Below are positions 46,961 to 59,891 of a DNA stretch of 64,000 nucleotides, one piece after another (positions within the stretch are counted from its first letter, which is position 1; each line of letters opens with the position of its first letter). Origin of the DNA: Sinotaia quadrata (lineage: Eukaryota > Mollusca > Gastropoda > Architaenioglossa > Viviparidae). The stretch covers positions 73,609,663 to 73,673,662 of the forward strand of contig CM054179.1 in the NCBI GenBank assembly GCA_028829895.1, in the 5' to 3' direction. Below the pieces are notes generated by a model. That model ran no database searches. It was given only the letters and a program-made list of their open reading frames with translations, and had not been told where the DNA came from. Both the position numbers and the translations under genes were made by a program.

Positions 46961-47589
46961 GAGATTCATAAAATTCTGAATATATACTGTTTTTGCACAT
47001 TTATTATTGTACAATGATTTATTTTATGTGAATATGATTTTTCTTGACCAAATATTTAGGCATTTTATTTGCTCACCAAATTCAAAGTTAAATACCCAAT
47101 TTGTCTACCTGCTTGAGATATGCAGTCTTGGTAACAGATCTAGATAACCAATTTGTAATAAAGGTTTTTTAAAAAAATTATACTCATCTAGCTGTTTGGC
47201 TAGCATTATTGTTTCATAACTCACTGCAAAATTATCTTGTGAGTAAAATCACAATTATCAGTTTATTGAATTTATCAGATATTTCTTGTGAAATAGAGGA
47301 CATGCTAGGTAGTCACCTACAAGTGTACATTAGCTGTCCACTGCATAAGGAACTTGAATCTGTAAAAATGATTGAGGCCATTCATGCACAACATTAAATC
47401 TACCCATACCGAGTGGATTGAATATGTCTAATTATATAGTAGTCATTTCTTTTAATTTAGAAAACCTCAGTATATACCTCTTGTAATAGTGAAACAAATT
47501 TGTTTCTAATTATCGCATATGAAAATGGTCTTGCAAGTCCTTTGTTTGCCTATTTTTAGCAATGGAAGCACCTAGCAACTGGATTGTGA
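46961..47589. other. Intergenic DNA, nothing recognised
   Basis: AT-rich; no exon or repeat seen. Confidence 0.4.
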
Positions 47590-48155
47590 TGTAGGTGGAT
47601 TTCTTTGAATGGGGATTACAGCCATTAGGAGCCATATGAAATCTGCAAAACATGCAGAAACTGCCTCAAATATATCAAATGCTCAAGAGCATAATTCTGT
47701 CAGTATTATATCAATATTCAACACGATAAAAAAAATATATATAAAAGACCAAGACTGTATAGACTTTTCTAAAATTTCAAATTCTGTGCCAAATCTGGCT
47801 TCCTCAAATTGTGCTTCTAGTGCAAGCCCTATGAGAAATTCTATAAAAGCAAATAATGTTAATACTATTTAGTATAAACTAGGGCAGAAATTCTGTGGGC
47901 ACTATAGACAGTTAAACCACATTTTTCATATATAAGAGCAGAGGATGTTGTTTACACTAATGTTTCCAGATAACAATGTTGCCAAAATATTTCCTTGTGC
48001 GGAAAATAAAATCTTATATATTACAACCTATGGCAACTGTCATATATTTTTAAGATTTTTTATTGGACAAACTTTGCACAGTTTTGAGATTTTTTTGATA
48101 AAAGTCTCATTGAGCAGAATTGAAAAGGCAGCTGGATATAATATGAAAATCTGAG
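47590..48155 (+). pseudogene. Remnant of hAT-like transposase, zinc-finger end
   Basis: ITAIRSHMKSAKHAETASNI (from about 47611) is the second half of a BED-type finger (S-H-M-x-S-x-K-H); a Ser-rich linker follows. After a break, FPDNNVAKIFPCAENKILYI (from about 47965) and SLSRIEKAAGYNMKI resemble the next conserved block of a widespread hAT-like transposase family. The start is missing and stops interrupt it. Confidence 0.55.
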
Positions 48156-49329
48156 ATGTTCAAAAGGTTGGTTAATTAACATTTTGTAGATTTTTTCTTC
48201 TTATATGTTATTTTTCCAATTAATGAAAAAGTATAATTAATAAATGCAAATTGTTAATATTAATTATTTTTTTTAAAAATTATTTATTTATGATACAATT
48301 ATAATGTCAAATATTTTCTGATTATTTTTTCTAAACTGGTTATTTTTTAAAAACTAGTACATATACTTTGTTACAATTCCACTTTTTGAGTGATAAAATT
48401 AAATTGTAATCACTTCAGTAAATATATAACGAAGGATTCCTCATTATTACAAAATAATCAATTAAATCTGGTTTTTAAAAACTGAATAATTATACAAAAG
48501 ACATATCTTTAGTTTAATTTTATTGAAAATTTTGTTTACTTCAGTCTTTGAAAAATGTACTGAAGTTTTTGATTTATATTACCGTATTAGATATTGCCCA
48601 GTTAAATAGTATAAATTAAATTACAATACTAATATTAATAAAGATAACCTAATATAAAATATATAATAATATAAAATCACTATTTAAAAAAATCAATATT
48701 TTAATCTGTATCCTGTAAGTGTTTGATAATTATAATATTTATAATTATAAATTATTACTAAATTTATAATTTAGTATTTACTATTGTATTTTGCGCTTGA
48801 TGAAATATACAGCAAAAATCTTCACACAACAGTCAATTGTTAAGTGTTAGAATAATAAATGAATGAACACATTAAAATATAGTACAGTTTGTTTGAATAA
48901 GCAATGAAGAAATATTTCTTGATTGACAACACAGTTGAAGTGATTTATTTTTTAAAGTTTAAATTTTTAAAATTTATTTTATGATTGAAATTAGTTATGT
49001 ACATACTTGATTACTTCTGTCTTCACCTATAAGCTCTTGCTTCAGCAATCAGAAATATATTTTACTTATACATGTACTAATAGTAATAGAAATACTATAT
49101 AATAGTATTTAATTTAATTAAGACTCAAGTTAATATTCAAAATTCTCAATATCTCAAATATTACAACCTATAATTAATTATTATTGAAGTAAAAAACAAA
49201 GCCATCTGCCTAATTTGTCAGAACAGTATATCAGTGTTAAAGGAATATAATATTAAAAGAATTTCACAACTAAGCTTTCTGAATATGGTTCTGACTTTAC
49301 TCCAGTAGACAGAATGCAGCAGATGAATT
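48156..49329. other. Very AT-rich intergenic DNA
   Basis: Dominated by A/T words with short palindromes; nothing recognised. Confidence 0.4.
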
Positions 49330-50850
49330 ACTTCAAAATTTGTCCGAATAACTAAATATACTTATGCAGCAAAACAGAACAAGAAGCAGCTACAAAGACA
49401 CGTTTTGCATTGCTTATAAAATTGCCAAAAGCATTAAACCTTTTTCTGACAGAGAATTTATTAAAGGATGTATGATTAAAGCTAGTGGAATCATATGTCC
49501 TGACATAAAACATAAATCTGAGAGTGTGAGTTTATCTTGACAAACTGTAACACAACGAACTGAATGTATTAATGAAAATTTGAATGGGCAACTAATATCG
49601 GAATTACAATTAATAACATGGTACTCATTTGCCCTTTAAGAGGGTACAGATCAAAAGGATACTGCACAGTTATTAATTTTCATATGTGTGTGTACTCATA
49701 ACTTGAAATTATTAAAGAACTTTTGTCAGTGGATTCTTTGAGTCTTCATGTTTGAAAGATCAAACCAAAATATTTGATAAAGTTGAGAATTGTCTAGTAA
49801 AATATAACTTGCCATGGAACAAAATGGTAAGCATAACAACCAGCAGAGCACTGAATGACTGGTAGAAAAGTTGGATTAATTACTAAAATTCATGAAAATT
49901 ATCTTAATCACAATTTAATATCTCTAATACATTGTATTATTCAGCAATAAAGTATTGTGCAAAAATGTTCTACATGTAGAATATGTCACATTTTATTATT
50001 AAACTGGTAAATTATATCCAATCGAAGGGCCTGATTTACAGGCAATTCATAAGTTTGTTTCAAGAACTTGAATTCAGATGTTCTCTATTATGGTCAAGTT
50101 TGATGGCTAAGCTTAGGCAAGGTTCTTCGTCAACTATAGACCTAAAACATGACATCATTATCTTTTTAGAAATGAAAAATAACAAAGATTTTTCAGAATT
50201 AACTCATCATAACTGGCTCTGTGTTTTCACATTTATCATTTGGACATTATAACACACTTGTATTTATGCTGTTTTGCAAGGAAGAAACTTAAATGCTCAT
50301 GTCATGATTAATAAGCTTGACTGCATTCCAAATGAAATTGTATTTGTTTCTTTCAACACTTCACAAATAAAACACTTGATGACTTTCCAACTATGCAACT
50401 GACTGACCTGAAAATAAATCTGAAAGACTACTTAATATGGTCAACACTTTGATACATTTTTTCAGAGTTGGTGACATCCGCAAAATTGAAAAAAGTTTGT
50501 CAATCGTTCATGATCCATTTTCTGTTGAGATTAATAGCACACCAAGTGAACTTCAACGTGAAATTATTGACCTTCAATGTTATCCTGATTTAAGAGAATT
50601 ACATCGTCATGAGGAAATATGCACATTTACAAATTTCTTGATCCAAACAAATTTGCAGACCTTCAAGAATTTGCCAGACAAATGCTGGTTATTTGGGAAT
50701 CTAGTATATTTGCGAGCAAACATTTTCATTCATGAATTTTAATAAAAGCGTCTTGTGAACAAGCATGAAATGGATAATTCAATCAGTTTTAAGGATCTCA
50801 ACTACAAAATTTGTACCTGACGTTTAAAAAATGTTGAAGTTTAAAAACAT
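49330..50850 (+). pseudogene. Decayed GTF2IRD2-like hAT transposase
   Basis: Conserved blocks in order, in changing frames: AYKIAKSIKPFSDREFIKGC and SGIICPDIKHK (about 49420-49520), RTECINENLNGQL, TWYSFAL-EGTDQKDTAQLLI (about 49617-49678), HFIIKLVNYIQSKGLIYRQF (about 49989-50050), IEKSLSIVHDPFSVEI and EIIDLQCYPDLREL (about 50485-50600), then CEQTFSF-like and SVLRISTTKF pieces to about 50820. The same blocks are intact in the element at 59892-62356. Many stops; no terminal repeats located. Confidence 0.75.
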
Positions 50851-53800
50851 ATTACATTCATTTCATTAAAACCTTTAAAAGCAGGAATATTCTATATTTT
50901 TGTTCGCTGTGATATCATTAACATTGTATTTTTATTTGCTTTTCCTTCTCTCTAGGTTGTTTATAGCTGTATGCAATTATTATGTACACATTATGTCATA
51001 ATATGTAAGTTATTTTGTTTCTCTTAATCTCAGTATGATAATTTAAATCCTGCATTTCCTAACTTTTGAATGTAAAAAAAATCATCTTGTTTTATATTAA
51101 TTTTCTTTAATTGTAAAACTATTATTTTTTATTGTATGGCTTACGTATCATATTATCTTATTTTGAATACTGAATCCCTAATTTTAAATCATTATTTTGT
51201 GTAATTTTAAATTTGTCAGGTATTCCTTTGGACTCTCTCTTTCTGTATTTAGTTTTTTTTTTGTTGTAATATTTGAATGTTTACCTGTTATTATACATTT
51301 ACATGAAAAAGATATCTGGATCATAAACATAAAATTGAAATAAGAATTAGAATAACAATTATTTGATGTCTTTTAACTTTAAAAATTTTATTAAAATAAT
51401 TCAAGTCTGCATTGGTAGAATTCGCTATTAACAAATTATAAATAAAAGTTAATTACTTGTTAGTGTTTTTAAATGTGTTCGCATTTATGTTCTATTTATA
51501 ATTTTCTTTATTTGAAAATTAAAGTTATTCTAATTGATACATCGTATATTTATTTGGCGGCCAATGCTTATATTTCAGTTTCGTGTGCAGCCCGTCTGCT
51601 ACAAAATTTGCCCAGGCCTGTTTTGACTGATAACAACTGTAGAGATTTAAATCTGAGGTTGTATCATAACTCGTAGTTTCAAAAAGGACGATTTATCCAT
51701 GATATTTTGGTTGGTGTTTGAAACACTATTATACTTGATTCAGTTATTAAAACAATGGAGAATACTGACAACTTTTAGTTTAAGAAAAGACGGTTGTCCT
51801 AAGTTCGTTTGTGGTAATTGTTATACTTGATTTGTTGGTTAAAATGAACTAGGTTGTTTTGATGATTCTGATGCGAAATCGTGCGATGACATTAAATGCA
51901 GTTAGTTTAATTTCCATTAGAAAGATTACTCCACCAGTAATTATCAAATTCAGTAAAACTACAATTTATCCAATCATAAATACATCTCCTACAAACCATG
52001 CCCCTCTACCCCCCAACCATTTCAGGTGACACGTGACACGGGAAGTCTAGTAATTGTTTTCTTGTGCATGTGCTTTGTGAGTGTCCAGATCTAGAGCTTG
52101 GGATGACAGATATACGTCCTTGCTTTTACCATAGCTTCAATTCTAGGATTTGTGTGAACAACCTCTCTGGTTCATTATCCTGAACGTGACCTTGAGCTGC
52201 TGTGTGGACTCCATTGTCCTGATAACTGCTGATGTCAGGACTTGCCCTTCATGTACTGGACAAAGACAATCGTAAACTCATCCCCAGAAATTCTGCTTGC
52301 CTAAATATTGGTGTTAGAAATGTTCGTCAATGATGTGGCAACAAATGTTTGTTAAATATGGCTACGTTTAAGACATACTACAGTGATCGCATTCTACAAA
52401 TGCTCAGCCTCAATTTGATGGCTTTAGATATGTGACAATAACATGACTATATTAATATGAATGTTCTCTGAAACCTAACAAGACTAACTGTATTAACTTT
52501 GTCTAATTTCCCTCTCTCTAATGGGTAGCATGCAAGTCACTCGGTCTTTATCAGAGCTGCTTTCAGAAATTATCCACGGATTGCTTCCCTTAACGTGTCG
52601 CATAGTGCAATAGAAGAAATCGACGACTCTAATTTCTTCTATGCCAGGACTTCAACTGTTTGACACCCACACACCGCTTGCGGTGTTCCCCTCAAACAAA
52701 CAAACAAAAAACCACCACCACCCAAAAATCTCCAACTCTTGAGGCATCTGAAAATTACGAGCTGAAAACTATTTGTGCTAGGGGGAAAAGAATGTACTAG
52801 AGCAGTTATGCAAAGAATCATATTTTTTTTAAGAGTCAGATATAATTTTCTCCTGTACAACCTACTCTGTGGTCTACAGAGTTGTGGCGAAATTGCAAGC
52901 TGTTGTTTGCCATGTTCTACGTACACAACGGGAATCTAAAATCGGGGAATTCTAGCCTCCTGATTGGTATAATTCTGTCCATCGTTGAAGATGCTGATCA
53001 CATGTGCTGTCATATATACCATTCGTATGGAAGTCAGCATTGCTTGTGAGATTACTGGTTTGGGGCATTCCTATCAATGGCGTTCTCGATCGTTGGCTTA
53101 TTTATTGTCCTTTGCTTTCCTTGACTCTTTTCGATTGAAGGTGCGAAAAGTGGCTGTGATATGCAGGGTAACGTGATGTGTAAGGCAGAATATTTGCCTT
53201 TTTTTTTTAACCTATGACGTCGTACTGGGCATTTCATGGACAGATGGCTACTCGAGTTTCATTTCTAGTCTCACCTAGCAAAATTTCTGCCCTAAGAAAA
53301 CGTTTCATCTGATGATAGTCATTTTAAAATTATCGTTATCCATTGTCATCGCGTTGAGCCAAACCTGTTTATGCTTGTCGATGAGAAAAAAGTACTTGAC
53401 GACCGGAACGACCAAAATCACTCTGGATAGAAATTTTTATGTTGAAATTGGTCCTCCCATAAAATAAAATAAATAAATTTAACTATATGTAACAAGGCAG
53501 CAGAGTAACCGTAATATGTCTAATTATTTTACTAGTATCTCGCTAAATTTGTAGTAATTCAAACAATGAAGCAATTACCGCGTAAGCTATTGGTATCCTT
53601 GCTTTTACATCATATCCTCCAGCATTAAAATAAACTTTGTCTTGTATATACTATCAAACAGATTTTTTTTAATTTTTTTTTGGGGGGAACAGATCTGATT
53701 GACTTTAAAGTTTATTGATTCCGACGGCACCTCCTCATGAATGGCATCAATGAGCTGCTTCGTTAGTTGAAGGACACTGATATATTTATCAAAGATCATA

Positions 53801-55284
53801 GTGGTCTCATTGTGTTTGTCCTTTACAAAGTGCGCACAGAGTTTGCGTAAAGACTTTTATGACACTCCAAGAAGTCATGACTCACTGAAGAAGAGGACGA
53901 CCTTTAAGAACAATCTAGAATGAAGTGACATGTCTTGTTGATGACTGGAGATCTGCAAGTTTTGCTGCCTTATACGTTTCTTTCACTACAGCTAAACTGT
54001 TTGCATGCCGTATACGTTGTGAGCGTTTTAAGAAATGATTGCAGATGCGTTTATACCGAAAGATGCGTTAGCAAACCAACTTGTTGTTTAAACTGTAAGT
54101 AGTCTTTGAAAGAAATTAAAGATCAGTTTGGACCTTGTCTTTCATTTTCTGTAGCTAACAGTTTATGGCCATTTTTCTTTGCTGGAACAGACTCAATAGG
54201 AAACACTTTCTTACAGTTTCCACAAAGGAAACCGGATCATGCGGGCGTATAAAATGTTTTAGTTCAGTGCGCTCAGTATTGTTGTTTTCTTGACAAAGTG
54301 ATATAAGGAAAAAAGGTTTTGAGCTGGAGGGGAAGAGGCTTGAAACACCCCACCCATTAATTTCTTAACAAAGTGTATTCCCTGCCAAAAAATTCTTGAA
54401 GAATTTGTTACTGCTTGTTAAATAGTATTTAACCGAACACAAGAATGGAACTGTATACATCTATCAGTTATTATAATTACATCTACTTTAAATAAAGTAC
54501 AAATAAAATATGACGTAGTTATACCAACAACTCATCTTTACATACATCTGTCACTTCTTACACTGTAAATTAATTATGTCTTATTTTTATATGTGTATAA
54601 ATGGATTTATGTATATAATAAACAAAATCTGGCTGAAGAATTAACGCCGTTTAAACGTGTGCATGTGTGTCGTTGCATTTGCTGAATACAAAAACACGAG
54701 GTACGATGCAAAACAACAACAAACCAGTTACCGACGATTTTTATCTTATGCTTTCCGACGATACAGAGATTACAGACCACGTAACCCTTTCATTCCAGTG
54801 CAAGTTAATATCAAAGGTCAGCGGTCTTGTGTGCTGGCTTATAAAACGAGTCTAAAACGAAAGAAACAGCAAATGAAATTACGTCTATATTTGAATCACA
54901 GTTTTGTTGTAAAAGTAATGATCATAACGTCACCAAAGGGAAGCAATTTTTGAAAACATCCAAAACAAATTTGTTTGAAAACTAAAATTTGTTGTGAGCT
55001 CACTATTTATAAACAAGACAGTCTGCGGAAATTGATTACTAATGTGTTATACTGAACAACACTGTCACTACTCCCCCCCGCTAATGTTTTAATACTGTAC
55101 ATGCGACTTGGGCTTTTAGTTAAATTAGTTAAAAAGAAAAATGTTTGCATTTAAAGGTGCAACAGACGTAGCTTGGGATTGCGTTGTATGACAAGTACAA
55201 ATGTCAGCCTCAGTGGGTCTACAACCACGTTATTTTGTTGGTGTTGCTGCTGAACTAAGGAGAGCATAACCCGCTTTTATTAAT
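50851..55284. other. Intergenic DNA, no gene recognised
   Basis: AT-rich to about 51540, then more mixed composition to about 54330. A minus-strand frame at 53605-53799 (YISVLQLTKQLIDAIHEEVP) has a coding-like look and may be another transposon remnant, but I cannot name it. Nothing else stands out. Confidence 0.35.
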
Positions 55285-56095
55285 CGCCCCCCTCTTGAAA
55301 ATCTCTGTTTAATCACCATTGATATCAGTGATACAAAGACATTATACAATGCATCACCTCTCGTTTCTGTTGCTATTCTCGCGGCATTTTGTTATGGAAG
55401 TTTCTCTGAATTGTCCTCGGTTGGGTGATGCCAACGTTTTTTTCTCCCATGGAATATTCGATATGTAAATGGTTTATAGTGTTGCATAATATTTTATTTG
55501 GTTGGTTTAATTTTGCATAATTCCTGCTTTCAAAATTCATTAACAATGTAAACTGTATACGTCAAGTTCTAATTCTATGCTTTTCATTCGCCTAACCAAG
55601 GGGAAGTAATAGCTTCGATAGGCCCAATTACCATAATCGAATAATGAATATAATAGCTACTATAGTAGCGGTGTTTCCGAACGACATTCAGGTATTGAAA
55701 GTGTATTTGATTGAATCTCTGGCCTCCGATTGGTTATACTTGCACGATATGTGGTTTTAATCTATTTATAACTTAGTGCGTGATAATACATGTAGTAGTC
55801 CAATTAGCGAGTCAGTGAATGGCCTTTTCAGTAAAGCCTTCATGCTAGTTTCGGTTGTACTTTCGTTTTTCATTGACAGTTAAAATCACCAGTGTTTTGA
55901 CAAAAAAAATCAGTGATACCTGATGACAGCTGATGTGGGTACCTTCTGAAAACAGGTAATGACTGTTATTTAAACTATTTCACTGAACCAGCTCTTATTG
56001 AAAATCACACTGTTGAATTTAATTGTATAAGTCTTTGTATTTTTGGGAGGATTGAAATTTGGTCTGCAATTGTCCAGAGCAATTTATTTGCTCGC
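55285..56095 (+). promoter_or_regulatory. Duplicated TRIM upstream region, copy 2
   Basis: Homologous to 13150-13860 and then to 14555-14650, with the roughly 700 bp between those two segments absent here. Shared features include ATCAGTGATAC, GGGGAAGTAATAG, TTTAATCTATTTAT, ACTTTCG and the donor-like ACAG|GTAATGAC (55955/55956). It lies about 1.3 kb before the TRIM pseudogene, versus about 4.3 kb in copy 1. Confidence 0.7.
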
Positions 56096-57165
56096 TCGAC
56101 ATTTATAAAGTATACAACAAGAGACTCTGACTTATTCTTTTTAGTCTAATACTTGTAGCCCGTTTCATCTATATCCAAATTACAAATAGGCCTATTGAAA
56201 AGTGAAATTAACGCACTACCCATTACTACATTTCGAAGGGTATGTAACTTCTCATTTACATCATATAATATTTTAAACTCAAGGAAAATAAAAATGCGGA
56301 ACATTAAAATTTCGAGCAGGATTAACACGGTAACTGCCCTATGTTTTTCTGCGAAAAGTAAAGCTCTATTAATGTTGCTGAGTAATAAGCAGAGTTATTT
56401 CCTTTAGTAATATTTTCAATCATAATATAGACTAGACTAGAGTATCGTGCATTTATTTTTCCTTTCATTTACATTTATGACCAAACGCTTGACTAATATT
56501 GATAGCTGTTAAACCAGTGAAGAGAATGAAAAGGAAATACTGGCAGTGAGTCGGACCGTAGCAAATTCTAAGAGAAATTAAACTTTACTGAAACACTTAT
56601 CAATTTAATGCGTATTTTTTAATTGTCTGTTTTTTAAAACCAAAATTATGTTGGTGCTAAATTTATTTAACTTTCTTATTAGCATGAATATATGCTCAGC
56701 CAATATTAATACCAACAGTCTAGACTCATCCGCATATGTGCAAATTTGATCATTCTTCACACATGCCCATTTCAATAACGTATACATCTCGCACTTCTTT
56801 ACTGCTTTCACCGAGCACTTAGCGATCTTTATTGAAATCTGCATTTCATTTTCAAATAACTCTTATGAGTACTTCGTTATTTATATAGCATTCCATTATT
56901 TAACTTCAGTAACACTCTTATTTTACTTAACATTAAACTTAGCAGCACATCTACAATTATCTCTTGGTCATATTACCTCCCCTACTCACTGGTACTGCTG
57001 AAGAACGAAGACAACAAAAGAAAAAAGTGTATCTCAAGACCCAATAGCTCCATACACAACTGTTTATTTTTAGAGAAAGGTTAATGTTTGGTTGGGATTT
57101 ATAGAGACAGATCATGGCTAGGATTATTTCTGGTACTAATGTAAATTTGCTGCTAATAATTGAAA
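56096..57165. other. DNA between duplicated upstream region and TRIM pseudogene
   Basis: AT-rich; short patches (TTGAAAATATTCAATAT near 57160) match the first copy near 17467. No gene. Confidence 0.4.
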
Positions 57166-57170
57166 ATATT

Positions 57171-57252
57171 CAATATATATAGGCCTATGTATTACTACAA
57201 AATTACAAATTCAATATATATAGGCCTATGTATTACTACAAAATTACAAAAC
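57171..57252 (+). repeat. 41-bp direct repeat, two copies, at the TRIM deletion breakpoint
   Basis: TCAATATATATAGGCCTATG followed by TATTACTACAAAATTACAAA occurs twice, 41 bp apart, and abuts the point where TRIM homology starts (57253). Confidence 0.9.
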
Positions 57253-58065
57253 TCTGGTGGAGAGTGCAACGTTTCTTGACAAAAAAACATGTTTGCTGCG
57301 TTCATTCAGATGTGACGGCTGTATCACTTTGCCGCGAGTGCAATGACACATTCTGCCTAACTTGTTCCGATTATCACAAGAAATTGCCCGCGACGCGTCA
57401 TCACTGTGTGGAGGACTTAGCCGTTCTCACTGTTGAAAAGCTTGCTACCGAACGTCAAGCAGTGTGCAAGACACATACTGATAAAATGGCAGAAGTCTTC
57501 TGTTCTACGCATAACGTGCCAATCTGTCACGTGTGTGCCTTGTTGGAACATCGCAACTGTCCTGAGTTATCGGATCTCAAGAAGAAGGCAGAGTTGGCAC
57601 AAGGTCATCTCGAACAACTAGCAGAGCTGAAAATTGCCGATATAGCCATGAAACAAACAATGAATGGATTAGATCAACTGGTTCTGCTGATTGACAAGAA
57701 TACACAGGATGCAAGACTTAGGAAAGGTGTGCAGCCATTTGCATACTTTGGTTGATGCCTATCAGAAGCGCCTTACAGAAGCTATTCAAAATGCAAACAC
57801 TAAATAAAATAAAAGTATGGTGGTTGTTGCAAAGAACAGTTTGACCAAACGTCAGGGGAAAGTTGTGTCACATAGACTGTTAGTAGAGCGCATACAACAG
57901 GCTGTTTCAGGATCCGAACTCTTTGAAACGACAACTATGCTGAAGGCACGTGTTCGTGACCTTGACCTGGCTGCTACTACACTTTCAAACTTGAAGTTTT
58001 CTTCATTGGCAAGTCTGGTTGTTGATCCAGTCCTGCTTGAAATTGTGGAGAATATTTCATTATAT
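57253..58065 (+). pseudogene. TRIM pseudogene lacking the RING
   Basis: From CTCTGGTGGAGAGTGCAA this is about 93% identical by eye to the TRIM exon from 18378 on, covering both B-boxes and the coiled coil. The start codon, RING and first about 80 residues are absent. Differences that break it are an extra A in the run before the first B-box, loss of one Leu codon, a deletion after ACACAGGATG near 57710 that shifts frame, and a stop in CTAAATAAAA near 57803. Homology ends at ATTGTGGAG (about 58050), before the equivalent of the donor at 19235, so no splicing to downstream exons is expected. A B-box-only protein of about 165 residues could in principle still be read from 57228. Confidence 0.88.
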
Positions 58066-59883
58066 TTGTTGATACTGATGTAAATTTACCTGACTTTATA
58101 AAATGAAAAGTGTGCATTTAATTTAATAAATTAAAAATAAATTATTTGGTTTAGAAAATGTAGAAAAATGTCATCAGATTTTTAATTTTAAAGTAAACTT
58201 AGCAACCCTATGAAGCATTTGGGGGGGGGGGGGTAAACATTATTGACCCTTTCACTCTAAACAGGAAACTGTAATGCTTTCACTTCCTATATATCACTAT
58301 GTGGTCCCGGTGATTTCTCACTTTCTCTTTATGTAATATCACTATAATGTCACCATGCTACCATACACTCCCTGTCACACAATGCATTGATGATTTTGCA
58401 TTCTTTAGTAAATGAGTAATTTAATAGCTCACTTTCCACTTATTGAAGTTCAAAAAGGTTTTGTTTCCAGAAAGGTTAATGTAAGGGACAATTTTAAAAA
58501 ATAATTTGTTGTGCAAAGCAAACATTCTTACTGATAGTTGTATTTACATGTGCACATTAAAAAAAAATACTACAATGTTCACAAATTTAATTAATTTAGA
58601 TAATAACCAGTTACAGTTTCATTTAAATTATTCTCTTAATTTTAAATGTGTTTATTTACATATTGCAACTTCTTCTCTGTGTCTATCCATGTGAAATATA
58701 TAATAACTTCTAGCAACCTTCACCTACGGATGATTCCACATAAAAGACCTTTTACATTTGTTAAGTACAATAAAATAGTAATACAGATAGAGTCACTTAA
58801 CTCTTCTATACCCTTGGCCACCTTTCCATCAGTGTTGCCTACTTAACCTGAATTTATAATCCCCACCTCAGTGAGACATTACAACAAATGCTTAATAAAA
58901 TTTCATTGTCAAAAGGTAGTGTAACATATCAGTTTACATGTATTAATCAAATACAAACATTCTAATTACACAATACCCAACAATAAATATGTTCCACAGT
59001 AAATTATTTCATAATATAACTTATAATATAACTTATTTAAGCAAGCATTCTCACACAGTTTAATCTCCTTTAAAATGTCTTTATCAGTTTCACTTAATCT
59101 TTATAACTACCAATGTGATGGACATTTCTTCCTTGATTAAATGATTATTTTTCATTTAGTAGTTAAAGATTAATACATCTTGATAAATTCTAAGGGCGAT
59201 TAAAATTTGTACTGAAGAGATTTTATCTTAGGCAAGCAAGTTATATTTCTCTCAAATAAACGGTATTACTAGATTGATATCTGATTGATTCTGCTCTTAG
59301 AGATCAATAAGATATCAGCCATCAAATATATATATAATCATGTAACTAATCTAAAGTATGTATTGTAAAAAGTATACGTCAGATTTACATATTTATTTCA
59401 GTGCCCCTACCTTTAAACTTTTATACATTACCATCCAGTGTAAAGAAAGACTGTTCTGTGCATATCTTTAAAAAAAAAAAGCAAATTATTAACAAAATAT
59501 AGTAATTGTCACAAATATTCTTCAGTCAATCTTTTCTTAGAAATCTGCAGAAACATCTGTGTCAATTAAATTTATTACAATATATTAATTTAAAATCAGA
59601 TGAATACTTAAAAAGACTTGATTGATATACAGTACAATTTCATCACAGACAAGACACAAGCTAGTGCAAATTGAATAAAATAGAATAAGACAAAAGTATA
59701 TTCACCTTTGTTAATTCAGTGGTGGTAGAATAATCCATTTCCACAGAAAGTACACACAATGAAAATAATCTTTCATAAATATTCAAAAACAATTATTCTT
59801 TTTTATGTATATTTCCTGAATAAGAATCACTTGACATTTCTAAAAAAACAGCTCCACCAACAAGGTTTGGTAACCATAGTTTG
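58066..59883. other. AT-rich intergenic DNA
   Basis: Contains a poly-G run at about 58210-58222; no gene recognised. Confidence 0.4.
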
Positions 59884-59891
59884 CCATAAAT
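59884..59891. repeat. Target-site duplication CCATAAAT, left
   Basis: Identical to 62357-62364 on the other side of the hAT element; 8 bp is the hallmark of hAT insertion. Confidence 0.92.

Noticed and set aside
53605..53799. Minus-strand frame YISVLQLTKQLIDAIHEEVP considered as a gene
   Set aside because: It looks coding but is short, broken on both sides and not assignable to a family; left as a possible transposon remnant.
54657..54953. 98-codon open frame with basic composition
   Set aside because: No family resemblance; overlapping frame of similar length; isolated in intergenic DNA.
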